Part shown: positions 5,598 through 13,992 of the stretch, piece by piece | Layout of the letters: each line of letters opens with the position of its first letter | Numbering within the stretch: position 1 is the first letter of the stretch | NCBI GenBank assembly: GCA_946479205.1 | Contig: CAMLFJ010000013.1 | Location: 1-16,199 of the forward strand | Length of the DNA stretch: 16,199 nucleotides | Source: an uncultured bacterium | GTDB taxonomy: Bacteria > Methylomirabilota > Methylomirabilia > Rokubacteriales > CSP1-6 | Direction: 5' to 3' | Position numbers and translations under genes: made by a program | The notes under the pieces: generated by a model | Told to the model about the DNA's origin: nothing | Databases searched by the model: none | The model's input: only the letters and a program-made list of their open reading frames with translations

Positions 5598-6116
5598 ATG
5601 ATGCGCATGACGCGGTCTTCCCGTCGTCACGTCGCGGCGCTCTCGACCGCCCTCGTCACGGCCGTCTCGATGGTCGCGCTGGCCGGGTGCTCGCGGCCGG
5701 TCGTCTCGCCGATCGCGCCGCCGCCCTACCGCGACGAGGCGGCCGCGGGCTACGACGCGACGTGGCGCGCGCTGGTGCGGACGCTCGCGGGAGAGAACGT
5801 GCCGCTGCGGGTGGTGGCCAAGGACTCCGGCGTGATCTCGACCGACGACTTCATCTCGCCGATCGGGGTCTACGCCGACTGCGGCCGGATCGGCGAGGTG
5901 CAGCTGGAGGGCGAGGCCACCGGCTCGTTCACCCTCTTCGTGCAGCCGGGGCCGGACGGGGCCACCCTGATCCAGGTCAACACCAAGATGAACACGCACG
6001 CGTACCGGCGCGGCGGCTCCGGCAAGCTCAAGACCGATCGCGTGTTCCAGTGCGTCTCCACCGGGCGCTGGGAGGCGAACCTGCTCGATTCGGTCCGCCG
6101 GCTCGTGAAGGAGTAG
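5598..6116 (+). CDS. Lipoprotein of unknown function
   Basis: A 172-residue protein with a signal peptide ending in a lipobox, LAGC (28-31), so it is predicted to be lipidated at Cys31 and membrane-anchored. ATG codons at 5598, 5601 and 5607 are all possible starts, with only a weak upstream AGAAG. The mature part has YDATWRALVRTL followed by VVAKDSGVISTDDF, a pattern seen in small envelope lipoproteins with a helix-grip or BamC-like fold, in which a paralogous domain reads 'D...G.I.T'. Two further Cys (Cys94 and Cys153, YADCG and FQCVS) could form a disulfide. It lies 9 bases after the DUF3105 gene, so they are probably one transcript. The fold guess is tentative. Confidence 0.8.
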   Translation: MMRMTRSSRRHVAALSTALVTAVSMVALAGCSRPVVSPIAPPPYRDEAAAGYDATWRALVRTLAGENVPLRVVAKDSGVISTDDFISPIGVYADCGRIGEVQLEGEATGSFTLFVQPGPDGATLIQVNTKMNTHAYRRGGSGKLKTDRVFQCVSTGRWEANLLDSVRRLVKE

Positions 6117-6123
6117 ATCGGCC

Positions 6124-6394
6124 GTGGCCCCGCGGCTTCCCGAGCTGATCAAGCGCGCGCGTCGCCTGGCGCTCGAGCGCGACCGTCTCGTGCAGGAGCT
6201 GGCGCGCGAATGGAGCGCCGCGCTCCGCGGCCAGGGGTTCTCGCCGCGCGACCTGGACGAGCTGTGGGCGGGGCTCACCGAGGACGCGGTGCGCCGGCTG
6301 CTGCGCGTGCGCGGCGAGGGCGCGAGCGTCGAGGCCATCCGGCGGGAGGCCCACGAGGTCATCGCGCGGGTCAAGGAGCGCGTGGAGACCGAGC

Positions 6395-6411
<17 letters not shown>
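6124..6411 (+). CDS. Small helical protein overlapping selA
   Basis: A 95-residue protein from GTG 6124, supported by AAGGAG at 6108-6113 inside the end of the lipoprotein gene. It has no signal peptide, membrane segment or Cys. It is almost all predicted helix, with Arg/Glu/Leu-rich heptad-like stretches (ARRLALERDRLVQELAREW and AIRREAHEVIARVKERVE), so a coiled coil or helical bundle is likely. Its last 17 bases overlap the start of selA, which indicates translational coupling. I do not recognise the family. A cytoplasmic partner of SelA or SelB is a reasonable guess from position only; a chance neighbour is equally possible. Confidence 0.7.
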
Positions 6412-7804
<1,393 letters not shown>

Positions 7805-7820
7805 CCCGTCGACCGCCACG

Positions 7821-9755
7821 ATGCGACACGTCGTCGTCGGCACCGCCGGGCATATCGATCACGGGAAGACGTCGCTCGTGAAGGCCCTCACCGGCACCGA
7901 CACCGACCGCCTCCCGGAGGAGAAGGCGCGGGGCATCACGATCGATCTCGGGTTCGCGTTCCTGGAGGAGCCCGACGGTCTCGTGATCGAGATCGTGGAC
8001 GTGCCGGGCCACGAGCGCTTCGTGAAGAACATGCTGGCGGGGGCGGGGGGCATCGACCTGGCCCTCCTGGTCGTCGCGGCCGACGAGGGCGTGATGCCGC
8101 AGACGCGCGAGCACCTGGCCATCTGCCAGCTCCTGCGCATCAAGTCGGGGCTCGTGGTCCTGAGCAAGGCCGACCTGGCCGAGCCCGAGTGGATCGAGCT
8201 GGTGCGTGACGACGTGCGCCGCGCGCTCGCCCCCACCTTCCTCGCGGGCTGCCCGATCGTGCCCGCCTCGGTGAAGACGGGCGCGGGGCTCCCCGAGCTG
8301 CGGGGGGCGCTGGCCGGCCTCGCGCGCGCGGTGCCCGCCAAGGATCCCGATCGCACTGCGCGCCTGCCGATCGACCGCGTGTTCACGGTGAAGGGCTTCG
8401 GCACCGTGGTGACCGGTACCCTGGTCGCGGGGCGCTTCGCGGTCGACGAGAAGGTCGAAGTGTATCCGCGAGGCGTGCAGTCGAAGGTGCGCGGCCTGCA
8501 AGTGCACGGCCACACCGTGCCGGAGGCCACCGCCGGCCAGCGCACCGCGGTGAATCTCCAGGGCGTCGAGCGGGCCGCGATCGAGCGCGGCGACGTCCTG
8601 GCGCCCGCGGGCGCCCTGGTGCCGACGCTCCTGCTCGACGGTACCCTCGAGCTGCTGGAGGATGCGCCGCGGCCGATCAAGGCGCGCGACCGCGTTCGCT
8701 TCCACGTGGGCACCCAGGAGGTGATGGCGCGCGTCCTCCCGGTGGACCGACCCGAGCTCGCGCCCGGCGGCTCCTGTCACGCCCGCTTCCGGCTGGAGGC
8801 CCCGGTGGTGGCATTGCCCGGCGATCGCTTCGTGGTGCGGTCCTACTCGCCGATCGTGACGATCGGCGGCGGCACCGTGCTGGACATCGCGCCGCCGCGC
8901 TTCAAGCGACGGGGCCCCGCGCTCGCCGCCCACCTGGGGCTGCTCGCCACCGGCGAGCCCCCCGCGGTGCTGGAGGAACACCTGAAGCAGGCCGGGGTCG
9001 CGGGCGCGCGGGTCGGCGATCTCCGGGCCCGGACGCCCTTCGGCCCGCAGCAGCTCCGGCAGCTCCTCGACCAGCTCCAGCACGACGGCCGCGCGCTCGC
9101 GGTGGATCGCGAGTGGTACCTGCATCGCGACGCGAGTGACCGGCTGCGCTCCCAGACCCTGGCGCTCCTCGAGGCGTTCCACACCGAGAACCCCCTGCGG
9201 GGCGGCATCTCCCGGGAGGAGCTGCGGAGCCGGGTGGGGAACGCCCAGGAGCGGGTGTTCACCCAGCTCCTGACCTCGCTGGAGGCGGAAGGGATCGTCA
9301 AGAGCGAGCGGGATCAGGTGCGCCTCGGCTCGCACGCCATCCGGCTCAGCGCCGATCAGGAGCGGGTGGTCCGAGGGCTCGTGGCCGACTACCGCGCGGC
9401 GGGCGCAGCGCCCCCGAGCCCCGAGGAGGCCCTGGGCCGGCTGGGCGTCAAGGGCTCGGAAAAACACGAGCTCTTCCAGGTCCTGGTCGCGGACCGGACC
9501 CTGCTGCGCGTGAAGGAGTCGCTCTTCTTCCACGCCGAGGCGCTCCGGACCATCCAGGAGCAGCTGGTGGCCCACCTGCGCCAGAAGAAGGAGATCGGCC
9601 CCGCCGACTTCAAGGATCTCTTCGGGGTCAGCCGGAAGTACGCCATCCCCCTGATGGAGTACTTCGACACCCAGCGCGTCACCGTGCGGGTGGGGGAGCG
9701 CCGGGTGCTCCGGGAGGGCCACGGCCGCGTTGACAACCCCGGAGCGGGCGCGTAG
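7821..9755 (+). CDS. selB: Selenocysteine-specific elongation factor
   Basis: SelB is the EF-Tu-like GTPase that delivers Sec-tRNA-Sec to ribosomes stalled at a UGA carrying a SECIS hairpin. It is 644 residues from ATG 7821 (E. coli has 614). GTPase motifs: G1 GHIDHGKT (10-17), G2 RGIT (37-40), G3 DVPGH (60-64) and G4 SKAD (115-118, Ser in place of the usual N/T). Beta-barrel domains follow (about 175-345, including [13 protein letters not shown] and [11 protein letters not shown]). The C-terminal third is helical with the winged-helix repeats that bind SECIS RNA, ending [21 protein letters not shown]...RVLR. There is no clear Shine-Dalgarno; it is probably coupled to selA. It is intact and therefore likely functional. 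Confidence 0.97.
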   Translation: MRHVVVGTAGHIDHGKTSLVKALTGTDTDRLPEEKARGITIDLGFAFLEEPDGLVIEIVDVPGHERFVKNMLAGAGGIDLALLVVAADEGVMPQTREHLAICQLLRIKSGLVVLSKADLAEPEWIELVRDDVRRALAPTFLAGCPIVPASVKTGAGLPELRGALAGLARAVPAKDPDRTARLPIDRVFTVKGFGTVVTGTLVAGRFAVDEKVEVYPRGVQSKVRGLQVHGHTVPEATAGQRTAVNLQGVERAAIERGDVLAPAGALVPTLLLDGTLELLEDAPRPIKARDRVRFHVGTQEVMARVLPVDRPELAPGGSCHARFRLEAPVVALPGDRFVVRSYSPIVTIGGGTVLDIAPPRFKRRGPALAAHLGLLATGEPPAVLEEHLKQAGVAGARVGDLRARTPFGPQQLRQLLDQLQHDGRALAVDREWYLHRDASDRLRSQTLALLEAFHTENPLRGGISREELRSRVGNAQERVFTQLLTSLEAEGIVKSERDQVRLGSHAIRLSADQERVVRGLVADYRAAGAAPPSPEEALGRLGVKGSEKHELFQVLVADRTLLRVKESLFFHAEALRTIQEQLVAHLRQKKEIGPADFKDLFGVSRKYAIPLMEYFDTQRVTVRVGERRVLREGHGRVDNPGAGA

Positions 9756-9792
9756 GGTAAGGGGGCGTCAGGAAAAGGAAAGGAGTCCCGCC

Positions 9793-9981
9793 ATGTTCGG
9801 TCTGGGATATCAAGAGCTGCTGTTGATCCTGGTCATCGTGCTGATCCTCTTCGGGGCCCAGCGTCTCCCCGATCTGGCCCGCTCGCTCGGTGGCAGCATC
9901 AAGGAGTTCAAGAAGGGCGTGGCCGAGGTGAAGGACGAGCCCGCGGCGGCCGTGAAGAAGGACGACGAGAAGAAGGCGTAG
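9793..9981 (+). CDS. tatA: Sec-independent protein translocase subunit TatA/TatE
   Basis: A 62-residue Tat pore component. ATG 9793 is chosen because AGGAG lies at 9781-9785; an in-frame GTG/ATG frame extends back to 9730 but adds a non-family extension. Residues 5-20 form the short membrane helix, followed by the F20-G21 hinge and the amphipathic helix with RLPDLARSLGGSIKEFKKG, all TatA hallmarks. The Lys/Asp-rich tail is usual for the family. No tatB or tatC is visible. It starts 37 bases after selB on the same strand. Tat exports folded cofactor enzymes, including some selenoproteins, but a functional link here is only positional. Confidence 0.93.
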   Translation: MFGLGYQELLLILVIVLILFGAQRLPDLARSLGGSIKEFKKGVAEVKDEPAAAVKKDDEKKA

Positions 9982-10039
9982 CTCCGCTCCCCTGAAGCAC
10001 TTCGTCACCCGCCTCCTCGACTCTTCCCGTATCGCCCGC

Positions 10040-11650
10040 GTGGCGCGCCACGGCGATCTCTGCATGGCGCTGGGGCTCGCCGTCGTCACGCTGCTCTCGC
10101 GCTGGCCCTACCGGGCGCGCATGCTCTACAACTGGGACGCGGTCCAGTTTGCCCTCGCGCTGCGCGAGTTCGACGTCGCCAAGCACCAGCCGCATCCGCC
10201 CGGGTACCTCCTCTACGTCGGGCTCGGCCGTCTGTTCAACGCCTCGCTCGGGGATCCGACGCTCGCGTACGTCGCGCTCGCGATGCTCTTCAGCGCCGGC
10301 TCCACCTTCGTGCTCTACGCGCTGGCCCGCCGGCTCTACGATCGCGCCACCGCCCTGGTGGCCGCGTCGCTGCTCGCGGTCAGCCCGCTCTTCTGGTTCT
10401 ACGGCTCGGTGGGCCTCACCTATGCCGGCGAGGCGTTCGCCGCGTCGGTGGTGGCGTGGTTCGCCTACGCGACCCTCGGCGGCAGCGCGCGGCATCTCTA
10501 CTGGGGTGCGCTGGCCCTGGGTCTCACCGGTGGCATACGCCAGTCGGTGCTCCTCCTCCTGCTGCCGCTCTGGCTCGGATGCGCGCTGCGGGGCGTCCGC
10601 TCGCGGCGTCGCATCGCGCTGGCGGGCGGGATCCTGGTCGGATCGGTGCTCGCCTGGCTCGTGCCGATGATGTGGCTGAGCGGCGGCCCCGCCGCCTATG
10701 TCGCCGCCTCCACGCAGCTCTACGGCTCCGTCTTGCTCCCGACGTCCGTGCTCGGCGGCTCGCTCGAGATCACGCTCGCCCAGGTGCGCTACCTGCTCGA
10801 GTCCACCCTGGTCGGGCTCGGCCCGCTCGGACTGGTCGCCCTGGCCCTGCCGGTCTACGTGCGCCGCGTCGGCTGGCGCGCGCCCGAGCTCTTCTTGCTC
10901 GCGTGGATGCTGCCCGCGGGGATCTTCTACACGCTCGTGCACTTCGGGCAGGCGGGCTACGTGCTGACGTTCCTGCCCGCGCTCGTGATCCTGCTGAGCC
11001 GCGTGCTCGTGTGGGCGGTCGCGGCGGGCTCGGAGCGGTGGCGCCGGCCCAACTGGCGCTGGGCGCTCACCGCCGCCGCGGTGCTACCGCTGGTGCTGAT
11101 CAATACCGGCTTCTTCGTGAGCGCGCGTCCGCTGCCGCGCGAGTTCGACCACCGCGCGGCCCGCGATACATGGCTCTGGCGGGCGCGCGACGAGTTCCAC
11201 GACTGGATCATGAGCCGTACCGCGGCCGCCCTGCGCGAGCACGAGGCGGTGATCCGCACCTACGTCGAGACCATCCGCACCGTCTACGAGCCCTCCGACA
11301 CCGCGCTGGTCACCGAGCTCGGCAATCCGCGCTCCTATCCGTGGCTGCGCCACGCCATGTTCTACATGCCGGAGTATCCGATCTACCAGGTACAGGTCGG
11401 CCCGATGCCCCCGGGCTTCTACGCGCCGCAATCGTCCGCGACCATGATCCTCACCCCCGGCTCGCACATCCGGCTGCCCGCCGAGACGCGCCGGCTCGTC
11501 TGGTTTGTGGATCACTGGGATCCGGCGACGCCGCGGCCCGCCGGCCTGCGGGAAGTCCAGCTTCCCTACGGGCGGTATCTCTACGTCCTGCCGCTCACCC
11601 GCACGCCCGCCGAGTACGCCGGCTACACCTTCGAGCGCGCCACCCGGTGA
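10040..11650 (+). CDS. GT-C superfamily membrane glycosyltransferase (PMT/DUF2723-like)
   Basis: A 536-residue polytopic membrane protein from GTG 10040; ATG 10064 is an alternative and no good ribosome site separates them. The N-terminal two-thirds hold about ten hydrophobic helices. After the first helix the first periplasmic loop has NWDAVQF (Asp33), then KHQPHPPGY (48-56), the layout of GT-C enzymes of the protein-mannosyltransferase/DUF2723 type that use polyprenyl-phosphate sugars. The C-terminal 170 residues are soluble and would face the periplasm. It overlaps the next glycosyltransferase gene by 4 bases (GTGA), so the two are translationally coupled. Substrate and acceptor cannot be told from sequence. 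Confidence 0.82.
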   Translation: MARHGDLCMALGLAVVTLLSRWPYRARMLYNWDAVQFALALREFDVAKHQPHPPGYLLYVGLGRLFNASLGDPTLAYVALAMLFSAGSTFVLYALARRLYDRATALVAASLLAVSPLFWFYGSVGLTYAGEAFAASVVAWFAYATLGGSARHLYWGALALGLTGGIRQSVLLLLLPLWLGCALRGVRSRRRIALAGGILVGSVLAWLVPMMWLSGGPAAYVAASTQLYGSVLLPTSVLGGSLEITLAQVRYLLESTLVGLGPLGLVALALPVYVRRVGWRAPELFLLAWMLPAGIFYTLVHFGQAGYVLTFLPALVILLSRVLVWAVAAGSERWRRPNWRWALTAAAVLPLVLINTGFFVSARPLPREFDHRAARDTWLWRARDEFHDWIMSRTAAALREHEAVIRTYVETIRTVYEPSDTALVTELGNPRSYPWLRHAMFYMPEYPIYQVQVGPMPPGFYAPQSSATMILTPGSHIRLPAETRRLVWFVDHWDPATPRPAGLREVQLPYGRYLYVLPLTRTPAEYAGYTFERATR

Positions 11651-13293
11651 GGGGCCGGACGCTCGCGGTCGCCGTCCCCGCCGTCGCGCTCGCCCTCGCG
11701 ATCGGCCTCTTCCTGGTGAGGACGCGACAGCTCGCGGGGGAGCTCGGCGTGGCGGCCTTCCCCCTCGACGACTCGTGGATCCACATGCAGTTCGCCCGCA
11801 ACCTGGCCGAGGGACGCGGCTTTTCCTACAACCCGGGCGTGCCGGTGTCGGGCTCGACCGCGCCGCTCTGGACGCTCGCGCTCGGCGGCGCCTTCGCGGT
11901 GCTCGGCAGTCATCCGGTGCTCGCCAAGGTGCTCGGGATCGGTGCCACGCTCGGCACCGCGTGGCTCGCCGGGCGCCTCGCGCTGATGTGGACGGATCGG
12001 GCCGCCGCGGCCCTGCTCGCCTCGGTGCTCGTGGCGCTGACCGGGCCGATGGTGTGGGGCGCGCTCTCCGGCATGGAGGTCGCGTTGGCCGCGCTGCTCG
12101 TGACGGCCGCGCTCCTGCTTCACGCGCGCGGACGCGCCGGGGCCGCCGGCGCCGCGCTCGGCGCGGCGGCGCTCGCTCGTCCCGAGGCGGTCCTGCTCCT
12201 GCCGCTCTTCTGGCTGGCCGGCCCGCTCACCGGACGGCGCGCGCTGGCGTGGGGTCTTCCGGTCGCGGGATTCCTGGCGCCCTGGATCGCCTTCAACCTG
12301 GCGACGACCGGGACCCCGTTGCCCGCCACCGCGGCGGCGAAGATCGAGGGCGGTCTCGTCGGCTACCTGGCGGGTGTCCGTGAGCCGCTCCGCACGACGC
12401 TCCTCGGGCGGCCGTGGCAGTTCGAGACGGAATGGGTGCGCTGGCTGTGGCGAGTGGACGCGCTGCTGCCGCTCCTGCTGCTGCCCGGCCTCTGGTGGCT
12501 CGGTCGCCGCGTCGGGCGCGCCGCGCTGATTCCCGCCTCCGTGCTCGTGCTCCATCCGCTCTTGATGGCCGTGCTCGCGCCCTATCGCGCGCCGTCGTTC
12601 CAGGAAGGTCGTTACTCCATCCACCTCCTCCCGCTCGCTCTCGTCGTTGCGATCGTCCCCGTCACCCCGCTCTTCTCCTCTTCCTTCCTATCCCCCACCC
12701 GGGAAGAGGGCGGGGCGAGGGGGTGGGTCAGGGGGTACGCGGGCTGGCTCGCCGCCGCCGCGCTCCTCGTCGGCGCGATCGCGGCCCTGCCGTCCGCGGC
12801 CTCCCGCTACGGCTGGGCGGTCCAGAACATCGAGGCGATGCAGGTGCATCTCGGTCACTGGGTCGCGCGCAACACGCCGCCCACCGCGCGGATCGGGCTG
12901 AACGACGTCGGCGCGATCACGTACATCTCACGTCGGGAAATCGTGGACGTGATGGGCCTGGTCACGCCCGCCATCATTCCGTTCCGTCGTGACGGCGAGA
13001 AGGGTGTGCTGCGCTACCTCGAGCAGGCCTGCCCCGACTACCTGATCGTGTTCCCGGCCTGGTTCCCGACCATTGCCGAGATGGCCGATCGCTTCCACCC
13101 GGTGTACCGCGTCCGCCTCGACCACAACGAGGTGGCGGGGGCCGACGAGCTCGTGGTCTACGAGACCGCCTGGAGCCGGTGGCGCGCGGATCGGGGGCCC
13201 TGTCCGGGCGCGGTGGCCCGGGGGCCGGAGACTCTCGAGGATCCGGCCGCGGAAATACCCGGGACCCGTATAATCGCTAGCAGGTATCCATGA
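11647..13293 (+). CDS. Second GT-C-like membrane glycosyltransferase
   Basis: A 548-residue polytopic membrane protein from GTG 11647, which overlaps the TGA of the preceding gene. One N-terminal helix is followed by a loop with PLDDSWIH (Asp41-Asp42) and FSYNPGVPVSGSTAPLWT. Paired acidic residues in the first periplasmic loop are the metal/catalytic signature of GT-C glycosyltransferases. Roughly ten more hydrophobic segments follow, then a soluble C-terminal part (about 390-548) with GLNDVGAITYIS, similar to the periplasmic domain of ArnT-like family members. An odd charged, low-complexity insert at about 339-363 carries a GC-rich repeat. With its neighbour it probably glycosylates a lipid, protein or surface polymer. 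It ends in an ATGA overlap with the next gene. Confidence 0.8.
   Translation: MRGRTLAVAVPAVALALAIGLFLVRTRQLAGELGVAAFPLDDSWIHMQFARNLAEGRGFSYNPGVPVSGSTAPLWTLALGGAFAVLGSHPVLAKVLGIGATLGTAWLAGRLALMWTDRAAAALLASVLVALTGPMVWGALSGMEVALAALLVTAALLLHARGRAGAAGAALGAAALARPEAVLLLPLFWLAGPLTGRRALAWGLPVAGFLAPWIAFNLATTGTPLPATAAAKIEGGLVGYLAGVREPLRTTLLGRPWQFETEWVRWLWRVDALLPLLLLPGLWWLGRRVGRAALIPASVLVLHPLLMAVLAPYRAPSFQEGRYSIHLLPLALVVAIVPVTPLFSSSFLSPTREEGGARGWVRGYAGWLAAAALLVGAIAALPSAASRYGWAVQNIEAMQVHLGHWVARNTPPTARIGLNDVGAITYISRREIVDVMGLVTPAIIPFRRDGEKGVLRYLEQACPDYLIVFPAWFPTIAEMADRFHPVYRVRLDHNEVAGADELVVYETAWSRWRADRGPCPGAVARGPETLEDPAAEIPGTRIIASRYP
12678..12727. repeat. GC-rich inverted-repeat element inside the second glycosyltransferase
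   Basis: CTCTTCC (12678-12684) pairs with GGAAGAG (12702-12708), and CCCACCC (12694-12700) pairs with GGGTGGG (12721-12727), an interleaved set of inverted repeats. Pyrimidine-only DNA (12671-12696) switches to purine-rich DNA (12701-12735). It resembles the 'CTCTCCC...GGGAGAGGGCGGGGCGAGGGG' dispersed repeats found between genes in many high-GC genomes. The reading frame stays open through it. Confidence 0.45.
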
Positions 13294-13922
13294 AGGGTCG
13301 CGACCCCGCTCTCGTGATGGGCCTGGCGCTCGGCCTCCTGCTGACGGGCGCGATCGCGCCCGTGTCCGCGCAGATCTACCGGTGGACGGACGAGCGCGGC
13401 AACGTCCAGTTCTCCCAGGGCATCCAGAGCGTGCCGTCGCAGTTCCGCGGCGGCGCGGTGATCGTGGGCCCGCAGAGCCAGCCCGCGCCGCCCGCCCCCG
13501 CCACGTCCGAGCCGGCGGCGCCGAGCGCCCCGCCCGCGGGAGTGGCCCGCATCCCGTTCACGCCCGGCCAGCCGATCGTCGTGGCCGCCAAGATCAACGG
13601 TGGTGGCACCACCCAGCTCATCCTCGACACGGGCGCCCAGGGGACGCTGATCAGCCCGACGGCCCTGGCCGCGCTGGGCATCAGCTATCGCGATGCGGTG
13701 CGCGGCTCCATCAAGGGTGTGACCGGCGACGCCAATGTCCTCGCGGTCAGGATCGAGAGCATCGAGGTGGACGGCGCCCGGGTCGGCCCGTTGATGGTCG
13801 TCTCGCACGATTCGGGTCTCGGAGCGGGACGTGACGGCCTGCTCGGCCGTGACTTCCTCGACAACTTCATCGTCAACATCGACAGTGTCGCCCGCGTCGT
13901 CACGCTGACCCCCAAGAAGTAG
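13290..13922 (+). CDS. Secreted DUF4124 plus retropepsin-like aspartic protease
   Basis: A 210-residue protein from ATG 13290, overlapping the previous stop (ATGA). A signal peptide runs to about residue 27 (PVSA|QIYRW). Residues 29-50 match the start of DUF4124 (YRWTDERGNVQFSQ). A Pro/Ala-rich linker (about 62-85) leads to a single-lobe aspartic protease domain (about 90-208): the catalytic motif ILDTGAQGTLIS with Asp113-Thr-Gly115, and the later hydrophobic-Gly signature GLLGRDFLDNF (183-193). Bacterial clan AA proteases of this kind act as homodimers, each chain giving one DTG. It is expected to work in the periplasm; the substrate is unknown. The coupling to two glycosyltransferases suggests one envelope-related operon. 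Confidence 0.88.
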   Translation: MKGRDPALVMGLALGLLLTGAIAPVSAQIYRWTDERGNVQFSQGIQSVPSQFRGGAVIVGPQSQPAPPAPATSEPAAPSAPPAGVARIPFTPGQPIVVAAKINGGGTTQLILDTGAQGTLISPTALAALGISYRDAVRGSIKGVTGDANVLAVRIESIEVDGARVGPLMVVSHDSGLGAGRDGLLGRDFLDNFIVNIDSVARVVTLTPKK

Positions 13923-13941
13923 CCCCGCCGTCGGCCCACTC

Positions 13942-13967
13942 GGGGGCCCTGTTCTTGCCGGGACCCC
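13942..13967 (+). terminator. Possible hairpin between the protease gene and ileS
   Basis: GGGGGCCC (13942-13949) and GGGACCCC (13960-13967) pair with one G-A mismatch, with a 10-base loop. It follows the protease stop by about 20 bases and precedes the ileS ATG by 25. There is no T-run, so it may be a weak terminator or simply leader structure. I see no T-box features (no specifier loop or TGGNACC-type box). Confidence 0.3.
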
Positions 13968-13992
13968 TGAGGAGTGTTAGCGTTGGCCTTCC

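Noticed and set aside
13923..13992. T-box riboswitch upstream of ileS
   Set aside because: Only 70 bases lie between the genes, with no T-box sequence or specifier stem; just a weak hairpin.
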